In this document: in pieces, positions 34,149 through 46,963 of the stretch
Numbering within the stretch: the stretch's first letter is position 1
How the letters are laid out: every line of letters begins with the position of its first letter
Assembly (NCBI GenBank): GCA_027886175.1
Contig: JAJNNQ010000137.1
Location: forward strand, 2,670,001 to 2,734,000
Length of the DNA: 64,000 nucleotides
Reading direction: 5' to 3'
From: Phylloscopus collybita
Lineage: Eukaryota > Chordata > Aves > Passeriformes > Phylloscopidae
The notes under the pieces: generated by a model
Told to the model about the DNA's origin: nothing
Database searches by the model: none
What the model saw: only the letters and a program-made list of their open reading frames with translations
Position numbers and translations under genes: made by a program

Positions 34149-35262
34149 TTTTTCCCCATTTCCTTTACAGCTTTGTGTTGCAGGAATTCCTTACGCCTTT
34201 CTGTGAAATGTGTGTGGTGTTTCCTGCTGGTCAGGACACTGTGAGGTGGCTCAGTGGCTGGGATTTGATGCAGCGTTGGCTGTAATCTTCATTTAATCTG
34301 TTGGTGTTCTTTCACAGTGCTTACAAATAGCTTTTCTTTTACTTGTCTATATATGTTTACTTAGATTCTGATGTACAGTGTCTGTGTCAGGTTGAGTAAT
34401 ATGGAAATTAGTCTTAATTGATTTAAATAATTTGTAGACTGCCCATGTTGCTGAGGCAAGCTGTTACCTAATAAAGACTCTGGAATCTGACTCTTTCTGT
34501 ATAGAATCATTATTGATATCACACATGCAGACAAAGATGATAACTGAAGCATATGCTTCAAATAAAATGACACGAGAAAATGAAAAATGGTTTCAAATCT
34601 GAAGTTACTGAAGGATGCACGGAAATAACACCAGATGGAGAGAAAGAGAAACTAAGACAGAGATTATTAATAAGTGTGGTGTGTGGTATAGAATGGAATC
34701 CTACAGGCTTTCAGTGTGTAAGTCTTGTTACTTTGGTAATAGTCCCTGTGATGTGTAAAAGTGTAACTGCATCATTTCACTTCTCCAAAGTAATAGTCCC
34801 TGAGGCTAGAAAAAGCAGCACAAGCCAGTTTTAGGTCACTTTTGAAAACATACTAATTGTTTTGCCGTGGTAGATGGTCAGGATTGAACTATATCTTCCT
34901 GAAAAATATTAGTTGTGGGATTAATGTGATTTTATATCTGTGGCTTCATAAACTATCACTGCAGGACATTTCCTCAATATTGAGACTGGTTTCTATACTT
35001 CCATTTCATCAGACTAAAAAACAAACCACTGAATCTCCCTTTGATAAGAGATGTGGTCTGGAATTGTTGCATAGTTGGCTTTGTCAAAATTTCTGTGTGG
35101 GAACACACTGGTTCACCTTCCCCTCGGTGTCTGTGTCTAACACAGTTTAAATTTTTGCACATTTCTTTCATCTTTGCAGCAAATCCTGCATTTTACTCTT
35201 CCTGCAGGCTACAGTTCCTGTCCATCCATTTTTATTCCCATAGGTTCAGTTGACTTTATCTT

Positions 35263-35293
35263 ATAGAATCCTACAGAGATGATAGGATTCTAT
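35263..35293. repeat. 11-bp perfect inverted repeat
   Basis: ATAGAATCCTA and its reverse complement TAGGATTCTAT are separated by 9 bases. It is probably chance or a slippage product. No function is suggested. Confidence 0.9.
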
Positions 35294-36970
35294 CATCTGA
35301 ATAATTTGTCAACCTGACAAATTTTTTTTGTGTGGAATCAGTCTCTGCCTTCGAACAAAAACTTGGTGTTCTGTAGGAGGCCCTCAGTTGTTGGAAAACA
35401 AAGATCCAGCTTGGTTCCAAACTCTTGAGTATCTGTTCCGGATTTGTGGACAAGACTGGGCACTCTGCAGATGTTGACCTTCAGCCTCTTAGGCCAACTA
35501 ATTCTTCATAATTTGGACTAAATTGTCAAAGTTTATCCAGGCACCATTTTATTTTCTGACCCTGCAGAGATTTTCTGTATTTTGCAGAAATTTCTAGAAG
35601 TCTGGAGTACGACCTGGCTCAGCAAAGTAGTTCAAGCTCGTTTTTATTTACTACAGAAGTTGTAGTGACTGAGGCTTCTCAGTCTGTCTTTATGATTTTT
35701 AAAAAGATCTTTAATCATTCATCCTAAAAATAGCCTGGACTACTCTAAACAGTGATTGATGTATGAGCAGAAACACTATAATGTCATCAGAGGTCTGCAG
35801 TGGTATTGTGAATGATCTAATTTGAATTTTGGAAAAATCTGAGCATGCAAGGGGAAGAGAAAAGATGAAGATGTGTTTTAATTTAATGAGGAGAATGAGG
35901 ATGAGGCTGCAACACTGAATTGTAGAATGTTAAAAATAAGGTTTGGGTTTTGTTTCGGGGTGGGAGTTGCTGGTTTGTTTTGGTTTTTTTTTCCCCAAAA
36001 GCTGGATGAAATGCTGTGTACTGAGGAGTTAAACTAGATTACTGGAATAAGAGAAGTTGATCTCAGGATGAATAAATACTAAAGTACATTTCTTGTTCAT
36101 TCTAGGATATAGTTGATGGTACTGTCAGGATGTTACCACAGAGAGTAATTAGAATACCATGGGATATTTGCAGTGTTGTAGCGAAGCAGATTTTTGATTA
36201 TTCAGAGCCTTTAAATTAAAAAAACGCTTTGTGAGTTGTATTCAATTACACAAATCAGTTTGATCAGGTTTTTGTTTTACAACAGAGAATTCCTAACCTT
36301 TGACTAAAGTGGAAGTCATTCAAGGCGGCGCATTACGATAATCATTCAGATTTTGAGAGCAATGAAAACAGATCAATACTGAGTTCTTGTTCTGTCAGTA
36401 ATACCACATTAAATCCTCATAAACTCGGCTGTGAGGCTGAGGGATGGACAGCTGGGGTGCACTTGGAAGCAGGGCCAGGGCAGGATGGAGGGAGGCAGGA
36501 GGGTGCAGCAGGAGACCATCTGAGGAGCAGGCACTTCAAAAAGGAGCAGTGCAGATGGCACCACTGCTGTGAGTCTTGGTATTTGTAGCGTAGCACATGA
36601 GGATCCTGTGTGCATTTACCACTAGGAGTGTACTCAGGCGTGAATTTCCTAATTTCTGCCGCCTTTAGGCTCCGTTAGGACAGATTTGCCAGGCTTGTGT
36701 TTTGCAGCCCTGTGTGGTGTTGCAAGGAGCAGACCAGGGATGAAGCAGCTTTCTGCCTTCAGCTTCCCAGGTAGATAATGGGAGATGGGGGAAAGGAATT
36801 GCTGAGCAGAGGCAGGGGCTGAGGAAGCTCAGACGTGCTGAAATAGAGGGTTGCGATAAATCAGCTTTTCTCAGCTGGTTGCCAGAACTGTAGTGCTTCT
36901 CTCAAGTTGTTTTAGGTTTATTTCCAGAATATACCAAGCATGAAGCATCTATTTTGCTCTAATCAGAAGA

Positions 36971-37177
36971 CCAAAAAAAAAAAAACCCCAAAAAAACACA
37001 CCAAAAAAACCAAACAAACAAAAAAACTCCACAAAACCAACCAACCAACCAAACAAAAAAAACCAAAAAAAAAACCAAAACAAAACAAAACAAAAAAACT
37101 CCAAACCAAAACAAAACAAAAAAAAAAACAACAAAAAAACCCCCCCAAACAAACAAACAACAACAACAACAAAACCA
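36971..37177 (+). repeat. A/C-only low-complexity tract
   Basis: These 207 bases contain no G and only two T (37,028 and 37,100). They consist of A runs broken by C, CC or CCCC and short CCAA and CAA repeats. On the minus strand this is a G/T tract. The frames here (poly-Lys/Thr/Asn on plus, Phe/Gly/Val on minus) are artefacts. Confidence 0.95.
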
Positions 37178-39056
37178 TCTAAAGGGGAAGGTTTTTCCTT
37201 GTCTCCGCGACTCTTCGGGATTTTTATGCTGTTGTTTCAGTGAATAATCAGATTTGGTACTTGTTTGCCTTGGTGTAGAAGTGCATTGGTGCTGGTGAAA
37301 AACTCTGTGTTTGAAACACTGTATTGCCAAGATAGACATCTTTTACATGGTAAAGGTGGATAGAATCAGATCCTGTTATTGTAGCGTGGTTTGCTGTAGT
37401 TCCTCTGTTAAGTATTGCCAATTTCTGCTAGTATGAGCCTAAAAGTAAGAAACCAGTTTTGCATAACTAACAAAATTTTCAAGAAATCATGTGCATTTGG
37501 CTTTGTGAAAATTCTAAGGATAAAGCAGAAATTCTAGAATTGATTTTTACCATCATAACAAACAATCAAAGTGTTTTATCAATTATTTTCCAGTAGTAAA
37601 TGTGTCTTCATTTTGCTGTACTCAGAAATTGATAATTTTTTCCCTCCTGCTTTACAATAAAATCTTTTTGTCCTTTTTGTTTCTACTCCTTAGACTTTGT
37701 TTTTAAGTAAAAATGGTTTTAGTTGATTTTAAGTGCCACAGGTGGCAGCAGCATTGGGGTACTGGGCGAGTTTGGGAATGACAAAGAACTGTACATTGTG
37801 TAGTTGTCAACGTTAGAACATAATCTTTTGTTTGGACCTGAAGGGTTTGGTTTAACAGGAAAGCAATTTCTGTGTCTTTTGTGAATGTATTGTCATGTAA
37901 ATAGTTCTGGGAGCTGAAGCAGAGAAGTTCATGTTCAGGGGCTTTCCCCAAATCCATCTGTTGTGCAGTTTTGATGGGGATGCAGGGTGCAGGAGGGGAG
38001 ATCCAGGGTGCAGCAATCACACAGAGTGCCTTGGGTGGCAGAGGAGTGTTTTTACACTTGTTTTTTTAACTGTCTTACGGGAAATAGATGCTGCGGCCCA
38101 GTGGAGTTGGCTTATTGAAGATGAAAGGTAATTGAACCAACATGGGATTAAATAAGGCTTTTCCATCTCTCCATGTGACCTGTCTTAACAGCTTTTAACC
38201 AAACAGTGGAAAAGTACAGAGTGTGTCCGTGGCCATTTGGCAGTTGGTTTCTCCAGACACAATTTCCAGGGCCTTCGGTTGTTCCCTTCATTTGCTTTAG
38301 TCAGTTTGTTGAATTTGATAACGTTATTTGATATTATTTGATAACATATTCCTCAAGTTTGAATTGAAACAGAGAGTGGCAGAACAGAGAAGAATGAAGG
38401 AAAATACCCAGAATATTCACCCTCTATAATGTGAATAGAAATAAAGAAATAAATAAATGCTTGTGTAGAAAAAGAGGCTGTGGGATCTGCTCAGTGCATG
38501 AGGGCTGCTCAAGTGGTTTTGTTTTTTGTTGGTTTTTTTTTTTTTTCCAACAGAAATGGTGCAAATTGATATCCAGAGAGAGTTTCCCAACTCTATTTAT
38601 TCTCAGTTATCTCAGTGCTGTTGGCCACTAAAGGGTGAAGCTTGCTCAGCTTGCTTTAACCACAGGACTGATAAGTTCCAATGGAATTATGGCTCTGTAT
38701 TTCAGAAGATGCCTTGAAATTCGTTGGGAGAGGAAGATGACTGACATAAATGTATCTGAACAGGAAAGGAAGGATGTTATTCTTGGTATTGTTCAGGGTG
38801 TTTTTCTCTTCTGTAGAATACAGTTGAATCAGTAACAGGAATGACAGATTAGGAAGCTTGGAAGGGAATGCAATGATGGGACCTGCTAGTGCTTGCTTAA
38901 GGAATCAAACCCCTTGCTGACACCAGGTCTGTGTCAGTGAAGTGCGTGTTAAAACAGCCCAGGAGCTTTTCTGGATCTCAATGTGGCTAATTTTCTTTTT
39001 TGGTTAGAAAACTAAGGATTTTATTTTTAAGAGAAAACATTGACTTTGCTGGGTTT

Positions 39057-39145
39057 CTTTTGTGGGTTTTTTTTTTGGTTGTTTGTTTGTTTGTTTGTTT
39101 TTGGGGAGGGGTTTGTGTGTGTGTTCTGGTTTGGTTTTCTAACCA
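39057..39145 (+). repeat. G/T-rich tract with GTTT repeats
   Basis: The tract includes TTTTGTGGG, a TTTG tetranucleotide repeat of about five units (39,080-39,100), GGGGAGGGG and a GT run. It is similar in style to the tract at 23.6 kb. Confidence 0.85.
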
Positions 39146-40582
39146 AATGCAGAGTGAAGTAGTATTAGGTGTTTCAGTCTTGCACATTGTGTTATGTGGG
39201 TAACAATATTGTCTAATTGTAAGACATCGGTCACTGTCTGATGTAAAGATCAGGTGGGGGGAACTGCTCTATATTGTGAAGGAGAGAAACTGTGCTTTGC
39301 TACCTCCTCTTAATTTCTGTTTCCTTCACTTTGAGGTTCTTGTCTATCTGTTGTGTCCGCTCTCTGTATAAAAGACTCAGCAGTTTCAGGAAATAAAATC
39401 AGATGTGATGGTTCATTTCTCTCGCAGAAAGATGAAATATCATCTTGTCAACAGAGAGAGGTTGTGGTCAGACCAGGAGGGCGGAATGTCTTTGTCCTCA
39501 GCGTCATTTCCTTGGCTGATGACCACGGGGTCACTGTGTCTTTAATTAATATTCTGGGCTTACGTATATAATTTTTGATAGCAGGAGTACAGATCTTCCT
39601 TTTGCCAAGCGTTTAATTTTTTGGACAGGAGCATTGCCTTGAAACCACCTAGGAGAAACTTAAAGTTGCCAACAAAATTAATCCTTCCAGACTCCAGGAA
39701 CAGCAGTGTCGGGGAATGACTGATCTGAGCAGGTCGCTCTGGACTTTACAGTCAGTGGAGGGCTACCTTAAGGAGTTTGGGGTGTGATTCCTCATTTTCT
39801 CATGGAGACATTGGATTTAGTGAAGTGAACCATACTAACAGCTCTGCTCGTTTAAGTAGATCTCCTTTACCTCCAGGAGTACCTGGAGAGCTGGTACTTG
39901 GTGTGGACAATTGAGATAAATCCCAATATTCTGTGATTTGATTGCTGTGTTTTGTAAGAAATATGGGTTTATTATAGGTGTGCTGTTTTTTTCCTGTGGA
40001 AATCTGTAGAATCCATGTCTTCTGTCTCCCAAAATGAAGACAGTGTATGTCAAAATGTGCTTTTGAAGGCACAATTGAAAATTATTAACATTGCACTTCT
40101 CCTTTTTTTAATGTATGTGTTGATGTAGAATTTTGAGTTGTAAGAATTGAGTCAAGCAGTTGGAGGGGAATGTACTGGGTTAGAATAAAATTAGTCTGTC
40201 AAGTGTGGATACATAATAGACACCATGGTGCTACCTGGGCCACTCTGTCATTAAAATCTCAGAAATAGTCCTGATGAGTTTTATTCAGTTCTTGTAATTA
40301 GACTCTGCAGTGCAGTTGACTAGTCTTAAAATACTTCTATGGATTGATTAAAGAGGTGCAGAATTACAGGGCTGTGCTCTGATGTTCCCAAATGATTTCA
40401 CCATCTCTGGACATGTCACCTGCTGTTCAAATAATGGGAGGAAAAGTAACAATTGAGTCATATTGGCGAAATGAGAGATTTTATTGGAAGGTTTAGGTGG
40501 GCACTAAGTGCCCTGCTGAAAAGATTAGCTGGGATCTTTCCCACTTGGTGCTTGCTTTAGACCCAGGTGTAAATGTTAGCAT

Positions 40583-41060
40583 GGAGTAGAATATTTTAGT
40601 TGGAAGGGATCTACAATGATCATCTAGTCCTACTGCCTGAGCAATTCAGGGCTTGCTAAAGGGTTGAAGCATCCAGGTCATTGATAAATACATTGAGCAG
40701 GACTGGCCCTAGGGCTGATCCCTGAGGAACACTGCTGGTGGCAGTCCCCAGGCAGCTGGAACCTCTGAGCTCTGCCCTTCAGCCAGTTTGTCACCCAGAG
40801 CACTGTGAACTTGCTCATCCCACACTGATTGTCCACAAGGATGCTGGGAGTGCCAAAACCCTTACTAAAATCCAGAAAAACTAAATCCCCTTCCTCCCCT
40901 TCATTCCCTGGGCAGCTGACCTTATCATAGATGGATATCAAATTAATTAACCTTGTGTTGACAATGCCTGGCACATGAATTCTTCAAAAGACTCTCAGCA
41001 GCACCCACTATAATCCTCTCCATATTTTTTTTCCAGGAACTGAGGTCAGACTAACGAGTC
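40583..41060 (-). mobile_element. CR1 LINE fragment, interrupted by an LTR
   Basis: Minus-sense CR1 of a different subtype. On the plus strand it begins near 'TTAGTTGGAAGGGATCTACA', continues with 'GAGCAATTCAGGGCTTGCTA', 'CATTGAGCAGGACTGGCCCT', 'CTGATCCCTGAGGAACACTG', 'TTGTCCACAAGGATGCTGGG', and reaches 'CTGAGGTCAGACTAACGAGT' where the LTR begins. It covers reverse-transcriptase-domain sequence as well as the 3' end, and is decayed. Confidence 0.85.
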
Positions 41061-41619
41061 TGTCCTGTTTTTGGCTGGGATAAAGTTAATTTTCCCTAGT
41101 AGCTGGTGCAGGGCTGTGTTTTGGATTCAGCGTGAGAACAGCGGTGATAACACGCTGATGTTTTTGGTTGCTGCTAAGGAGTGGTTACTCCAAGTCAAGG
41201 ACTTTGAATTTCCCAGGCTCTGGTGATGATGACATGACTGGGACAATGGCCCTGAACTGGCCAAAGGGATATTCCATACCATGGGACATCATGCCCGGTA
41301 TATAAGATGAGGGATGTCATCCAGGAGGAGTCAGTGGTATTTTGGGATGTTCTGGATATCAAGTCAGTGACTGGTGACTTGTGCATCACCTGTTTTCTTC
41401 CTTTTTATTATCTCCCTTCTCATTATATTACATACTATTGCATACTGCATATTGCATATTGCAAATATCATATATAATGATATTTGACTTAATTTAAATT
41501 ATTAAACTGCTGTTATCTCAACCCACGTGTTTTAACTTTTCCCAGTTCTCCCCATCCCCCTGTGCTGGGAGCCAGGGGCTGTGTGGAACTTAATTCCTGC
41601 CTGGCATTAAACCACAACA
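41061..41619 (+). mobile_element. Solo ERV LTR (ERVL-like), nested in CR1
   Basis: This is a plus-sense LTR running from TGTCCTG to ACCACAACA. It has a TATATAAG box at 41,299-41,306, an ATTAAA polyadenylation signal at 41,501-41,506 and the 'CTGTTATCTCAACCCACGTG' segment near the 3' end, all typical of a widespread bird ERVL-type LTR. No internal retroviral genes are attached. I see no clean target duplication; divergence may have erased it. It splits the CR1 copy on its left from a possible remainder on its right. Confidence 0.85.
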
Positions 41620-41690
41620 CTTTTTGGTGTTAGTTCTTCTAGAATTATTTTCTGCACCAGTCGATGTCTCTTGCAGATAGTTTAATTACT
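41620..41690 (-). mobile_element. Possible remainder of the interrupted CR1
   Basis: 'GTTAGTTCTTCTAGAATTAT' and following bases resemble the sequence that should come next in the CR1 copy ending at 41,060. The match is weak and short. Confidence 0.35.
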
Positions 41691-42605
41691 GTGGATTATT
41701 TTAGGTATCATATTGATGACATGGGTGAGCAGAAGGAAGGGGAATGGGGTTGTCATGACTACTGTGATTTTTTTTATTTTTTTTTAATTTTGTACTTCGA
41801 TTTAAAAATATTTTTATCTCTAATTTTTTAGGGATAAGTAATGTCCTTTGCTGAGTGTAAATTACTGGTCATACTTAAGACTCCAGTAATTCTAGCAGAA
41901 GCAGTTTTTCAAGACATTTTTTCTGGAAATCAGAAAAGGGTGAAGAGAAAGAGCATTCTCTTGGCAACTTATATAAAGAATAAACTGGGTTAGTTTAATA
42001 CTCATGTAATAGTTGAGTATAACTTACTGTGGTGCTCACAAAAGGGCATGGTTTGTTCCAAATCAAGTGGGTTTTTATAGAATTTTTCTTGAAATTTTTT
42101 AAAATGCTGGTAATTTTTGCTTGAACTAGTAAATTCCTGCAAGCCTGCAGCTACTATTACTAACAATAATTTCATTGTTTTACTTAAATCAATATAATTA
42201 TTTTTCCATGAGGAGATCTTGCAGTGCTCGTGCCTTAGTTGTGGTTAGGAATGAGTTTCTCTTGTGGAATTGATTTAGGCCTTTAATTATTTTATAGCAA
42301 AGGGAAAACTGATGCAGTTTTAAGGTATTTTCAGTCATTCAAGGGGTAAATTAACTTCTTCATGACTAATTAAGTAAATATTTCTCTAATGCACAGGAGT
42401 GGGTGTCTTTTGTGTTCTGGGTGTGTTCATTCTTGACCTTTGCATTACTTGGACCATAAACATGGTAGTGCAGGGACAGAATTCCAGTGCTGTTCCATGT
42501 GTTGTCAGCACTGATCAAGCAGGGATCCTTCCACAGCTCAGGCCTGGCTTTTAGAAAAAAGAGAAGGAATTTTGTTGTGTTTTTTTTAAAACATGCCCAT
42601 TTACG

Positions 42606-42727
42606 AAAAAAAAAAAAAAAACAAACCACCAACCAACCAACAAAAAAAAGCCACAAAAAAACCCCAAAAAAAACCCCAAAACCAAAACAACCACAAAACT
42701 CCCCAAAAAAACCAAACAAAAAAACCT
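42606..42727 (+). repeat. A/C-only low-complexity tract
   Basis: These 122 bases have a single G (42,650) and a single T (42,700). Like the tract at 37.0 kb it starts with a long A run, passes through CCAACCAACCAA, then mixes A runs with CCCC. The shared order suggests the two may be related and not independent. Confidence 0.93.
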
Positions 42728-43689
42728 TCCAAACCTTGCTTAGTTTATCCCTATACTCACATATTTTTGTGATTATTACCTACACAGTTCCCTCCTGGAT
42801 TTGATTGATGCCTCTGGCCTCCTTTACGTGCTTACTCAGCGACAGCAGTGTGCCTGCTCTGATTCCCGAGCTGGTTTTAGCTCGCCTTGGTGATATAACC
42901 AGATCAGTCCAAGCTGAAAATGGGTTAATTTGTCCTGTTTCTCAGCCCTTGCTGAGTTGCCTGGTACATGAGTAGGCTGCCACTTGTCCCCCTGGCTTGT
43001 TCAGTCTCCTTTTTAGACAGTCTGGCAGTCAGTGTTGGAATTAAGCTGCAGAAAAAATGATTTCTCAGTCATCCTTAGGTTGCTGGTATCTCTTAACTGC
43101 TGGGTGGTTTTGTACATGTACTGGAGGCTGATAATTTCAGGTGTTAGTTTTCTGAAAGACTGAAATGCTTTTTGTTTTGGGTAATTACAAACAACATTGA
43201 TTTTTTTTTTTCTTTTTTTTTGTGAAACCTAGTTAATACTATTGACTAATACAAATTACAGGATGAGGAATCTCTAGCAATGGATTTTTATGCTGACTGT
43301 GACACGCAGCTCATTCAGCTGAGGAGCTTGTCTTAAATCCCACACCTGAGCTACTTAAAGGAGCAGATCTAAACAGAGGCTGTGAATTTGCAGAAAGTGT
43401 AAAAGGACTTCAAAGCCTTGTTTTGCTGAGGATATATCTGTGCAGTGTCTTCCTTCTACAGTTAGTTTTTAAGGTGTTTAAAGCCAGAAGCATTAGATGG
43501 GAGAAGTGATGGGCTTGGCTCTCCCAGCACTTGATTCCTGTCTTGTTGTATCCATGACTGTTCCTGACCACTCTTAATCCACAGTCTGTCTCTGCATGGT
43601 GGATTTAAAAGTGCAGTTTGCCCGTGGTGGTGACAAATTCTACTTTCCTGGTCACACTGAAAGCAGGAGAGAATTGGAAAAAATCCCGA

Positions 43690-43710
43690 TTTTTTTTTCC
43701 CCCCCCCCCC
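43690..43710 (+). repeat. T9C12 run
   Basis: A T run passes directly into a C run, like the larger C/T junction at 22.6 kb but in the opposite order. Confidence 0.9.
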
Positions 43711-44118
43711 TGCTTGTTTTATTTCTACTTCTCTGACAGGTGTTGCTATGTAAGTCAAGGATCTTGTAGTTAAATGAGCAGAGTCTTTATTGTAAAGTGA
43801 AAATTGGATGATGGAAGAAGTTGGCAGCAATGGAAAAATGCTCCCACTTGCCCTGAGCGGATTGTTTCTTTCCAGGGGGGTGTGTGTATGTGACAAGAGG
43901 CTGGAAAAGAGAGGGATAAGTGTGTGGGCACTGGCAACAGGCCACACTTTTCAGGCCATGCTCTGTATCATCCCTCCCTTCTCCCATTGCCTTGCAGAAT
44001 GTATAGGCTCAGCTGTATAAAATAATACATTTATTTCAAAATTTGTCTTAAATGAGCTCATCTCAGTCACTCAGCAGTTATGAAATCTTGCCAAGTGCTA
44101 CACGTCTTGTAAATTTGG

Positions 44119-44121
<3 letters not shown>

Positions 44122-44182
<61 letters not shown>
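44122..44182 (+). repeat. 61-nt uninterrupted T run
   Basis: 61 consecutive T without interruption. The flanks show no recognised retroelement, so it is not obviously the tail of a minus-sense insertion. Runs this long are unstable in sequencing and assembly, so the exact length is uncertain. Confidence 0.95.
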
Positions 44183-44187
<5 letters not shown>

Positions 44188-46897
44188 GCAAATACTACAC
44201 AGTTACTGAGGCAGAGAGAAGGCATCTTCCTTCACCCGTAACATACTGAGGCACGGAGAACGCCGCTGAAAGCCAAGGATTCTGATTTGACCCTCCTCCT
44301 CAGAGCTTCTGAACGTGAAGATTCCCGACTCACAGAGGCTGTCTGCTCGTGGCAGGCAAAATTATCATTCCCTGCACTCACAGCTGAGGGTTTCGACAGG
44401 GTTGGTGACCAGCTCTAGCACAGCACAGCTTCTTCTCCTTTTTCTTTTTTCCTTCTTCTTTTCCTTCTCTGTCATCGCCAGCTTGGAACCAGGAATGGGT
44501 GAGACTTCTGCTGCTTCCCTCCTAACGAGGTACGAATTCCAGATCAAATGCTAAGAGCTGCTTGTTTCTACGTGAAGAAATCATATTCAACCCCCTGGAC
44601 TTGTTCCAAGCAGGGATATCATTACATTTGACTCTTGTGTTTCAAACTGTTAAAGCCTGCTGATCTGACACAGCTAGGGATGGAACTAAAATATATCTGT
44701 GTTTCGGAGATGGGAGGCAGAAGGAGCTGTTGGGTAATTTAGTCTGACATTTAGGGTGTTGCAGGTCATTACGTGTAACTGTTACTCCCTGTTTTGAGCT
44801 CAGTAGCTTATGTTTGACTGAAAAAATTGAAAAATTAACAGGCATCTGCTGAAAATGCTTTTCAGAAGGGCAGGCTGGCTTATTTGGGAGTTACTTAGAA
44901 ATGAGGATTTCAACATCTCTCTTTAGTAATTTGTTCTATGGGATAAACAGTCCGCGCTTGCTTCTCTCTTTTTTTTTTTTTCTTCCGTTTTTATTTTTGC
45001 CATGTTTCTAACTTGGACGTGCCTAATTCTGCATAGTTTCATGGGAATTTTAAGCTGGCATAAACTGGCAGAACTGCTGAAAGAAGCAGTCAGCATCCCC
45101 CAGTTCCTGCCTGGATGCCAGCTGGTCCCTGGTCCTTGCCTGGTGCTCCTGCAGCCATGGGTGAACCCACTGCAGAACCAGCCACAAAAGCAGCAAAAAC
45201 AGATTTCTCCAGGGTCAGTACCAGGATCTAGTTCATGGCACAGCTGCATGAAGGGGAAGGAACTGTCAGGGATGAGAAATGGGTAAAGGTGGCTTCAGCA
45301 GCAGGTGGTGAAGCCACAGAGTTGCTTTCAGCTGTTGTTTCTTGGCCTCTTCCTGGTGGGAATGATGTTGGGTTTTGGCTCTTTTCTGATGGGAACAGTG
45401 GTGTTTTGTGTTGCTCTGCAGCCAGCAGTGTCTGTGGGTCCATACTCCTGGTGTTAAACACCAGAACTTCTCAACCAGGTGTGTGTCAGAATGCTGGAAT
45501 GAAAAAAAAAAATACAGTTACTGGATGTAAAAGTGGTTCAAATGTTATCTAAGAATTAACATTTATTTTGTTGTTGAGTTTTTAGTTCCCGTGTTGTAGT
45601 AATTGGTAGCTAATACACAAGGGAAAAGGGCTTTGGATTTACCGGAGGGCTTATATGAGACAAATTAGTCTGAGTGTTAGCAGGTTGAATGTGGAAATTC
45701 TCAGTATGTGATGACTGTTTTTAGTAAAGATTTTTTCAAAAAATAAACTCTGCTTTAGAGGCACAAATTGATATTTATTTTAACACCAGATGTTGAGCAG
45801 TGTTTAGTGCTAAGCCAGGTGACCTTCACACTAAATTATTTTGTTCTCTCAGCTGAATGATTATTTCTCTTAGGAGAGCATTTGGTAAGAAATCCCTGTG
45901 CCATCTCTCATGTTGTTAATACTTCATCGTGCTTTGTAATAAGAGGAGACCATCTCCAGCCTGTAAAAATCTGAGATGTAAATCATACTGACATTGTATT
46001 AGTTGATTGTGCTTCCTCTGTAGTCTTGAGGAGAGGTGAGGTTTTCTGAGATAGAGGAAGGAAGAGCTGAAGCTGTAAAGAGCAAGATCCGAGGACAAGT
46101 CAACCCCAGCAACAGAGGCTTGTGCAGTCTGGGCAAGGGGATGTCTCTATCACCACAAAACACTGTAGAGTTTGTCACTGTGGAGTTAGGAACTAGAAAT
46201 TCAGAATATACCCATCTCCTGCAGCATCAGGGTGTTGTTCTCCCTAGATGGAAAAAGATTTTTTTTTCCAGATACTGCTGAAAGTGTTGACTGATCGTTT
46301 TTGTAGTACTGTCAAAATAATTTTTGTTGTTTTCATTTCAGTTTACCAGTAACTCCTACTGTAGTGAAAGTTGTTATATAAAATTGGCCTGTATTTTCTT
46401 GCCAAAAGACTCCAGTATTGTTTAAGCAATGGTGCTGAATGGTTGAAGCACAAAGTCACTATTCAGCACCCTGATTCCATGTCTATTCTGGTAGCACAGA
46501 GCAAAACTTCCTTGTGTTTAAGACTGAAAAGCCTTCCATTTTCTTCTGAGATGGAAATGGTTTTGGGCAATCTGGTTGTGAATTATTTCAGCAAGAGTTC
46601 ACCTTCACAAGTTTTAGCTGGTACAGATCTGATTTTATCCCTGGGAACTGATGAACTCAGCTGTATAAGCTTGTTCTGCAGAGGAATCTTCTTTCTCCTT
46701 CTGTTTCTGTTTAGGAGCTCCTGACAGCCCAGGTCATCAGAGCTGTTGCCACCACTTAGGTGCAAACTCTTTCCCTTGAAATCTGACCAAGTGTACATTC
46801 AACCCAAAAACATCTTCTAAAGTGACCATCTGATTTTGGGCTGCCTTAATTGAAGCTTCTCAAAGTTGCCTGGCCACACTTGTCCCAGCTGCTGGGC

Positions 46898-46963
46898 CTT
46901 GGCAGTGTTGGGTTCATGGCTGGACTTGGAGTCCTTTTTCCAACCTAAATAATTCTGTGATTC
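46898..46963 (+). mobile_element. CR1 LINE terminal fragment
   Basis: Plus-sense CR1 end: 'TTGGCAGTGTTGGGTTCATG', 'CTGGACTTGGAGTCC', 'TTTCCAACCTAAATAATTCT' and 'GTGATTC'. Only the last 65 bases or so remain. Confidence 0.85.

Larger units (their letters stand above)
31883..40582. other. Probable intron, no coding exon seen
   Basis: No coding exon or recognised LINE is seen. The stretch holds a 19-bp tandem duplication (34.1 kb), an 11-bp inverted repeat (35.3 kb), and A/C or G/T tracts (35.9, 37.0 and 39.1 kb). The sequence near 35,450-35,580 may be an old LINE relic, but I could not confirm it. Confidence 0.5.
41691..46897. other. Probable intron, no coding exon seen
   Basis: No coding exon is seen. 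Low-complexity items within it are listed separately. The frames at 43,462-43,947 (minus), 45,002-45,286 and 45,235-45,552 (plus) have no recognisable domain. Confidence 0.5.

Noticed and set aside
36949..37339. Membrane-protein-like Phe/Leu/Val-rich frames on the minus strand
   Set aside because: They are translations of a G/T-only tract; the plus strand gives Lys/Thr repeats.
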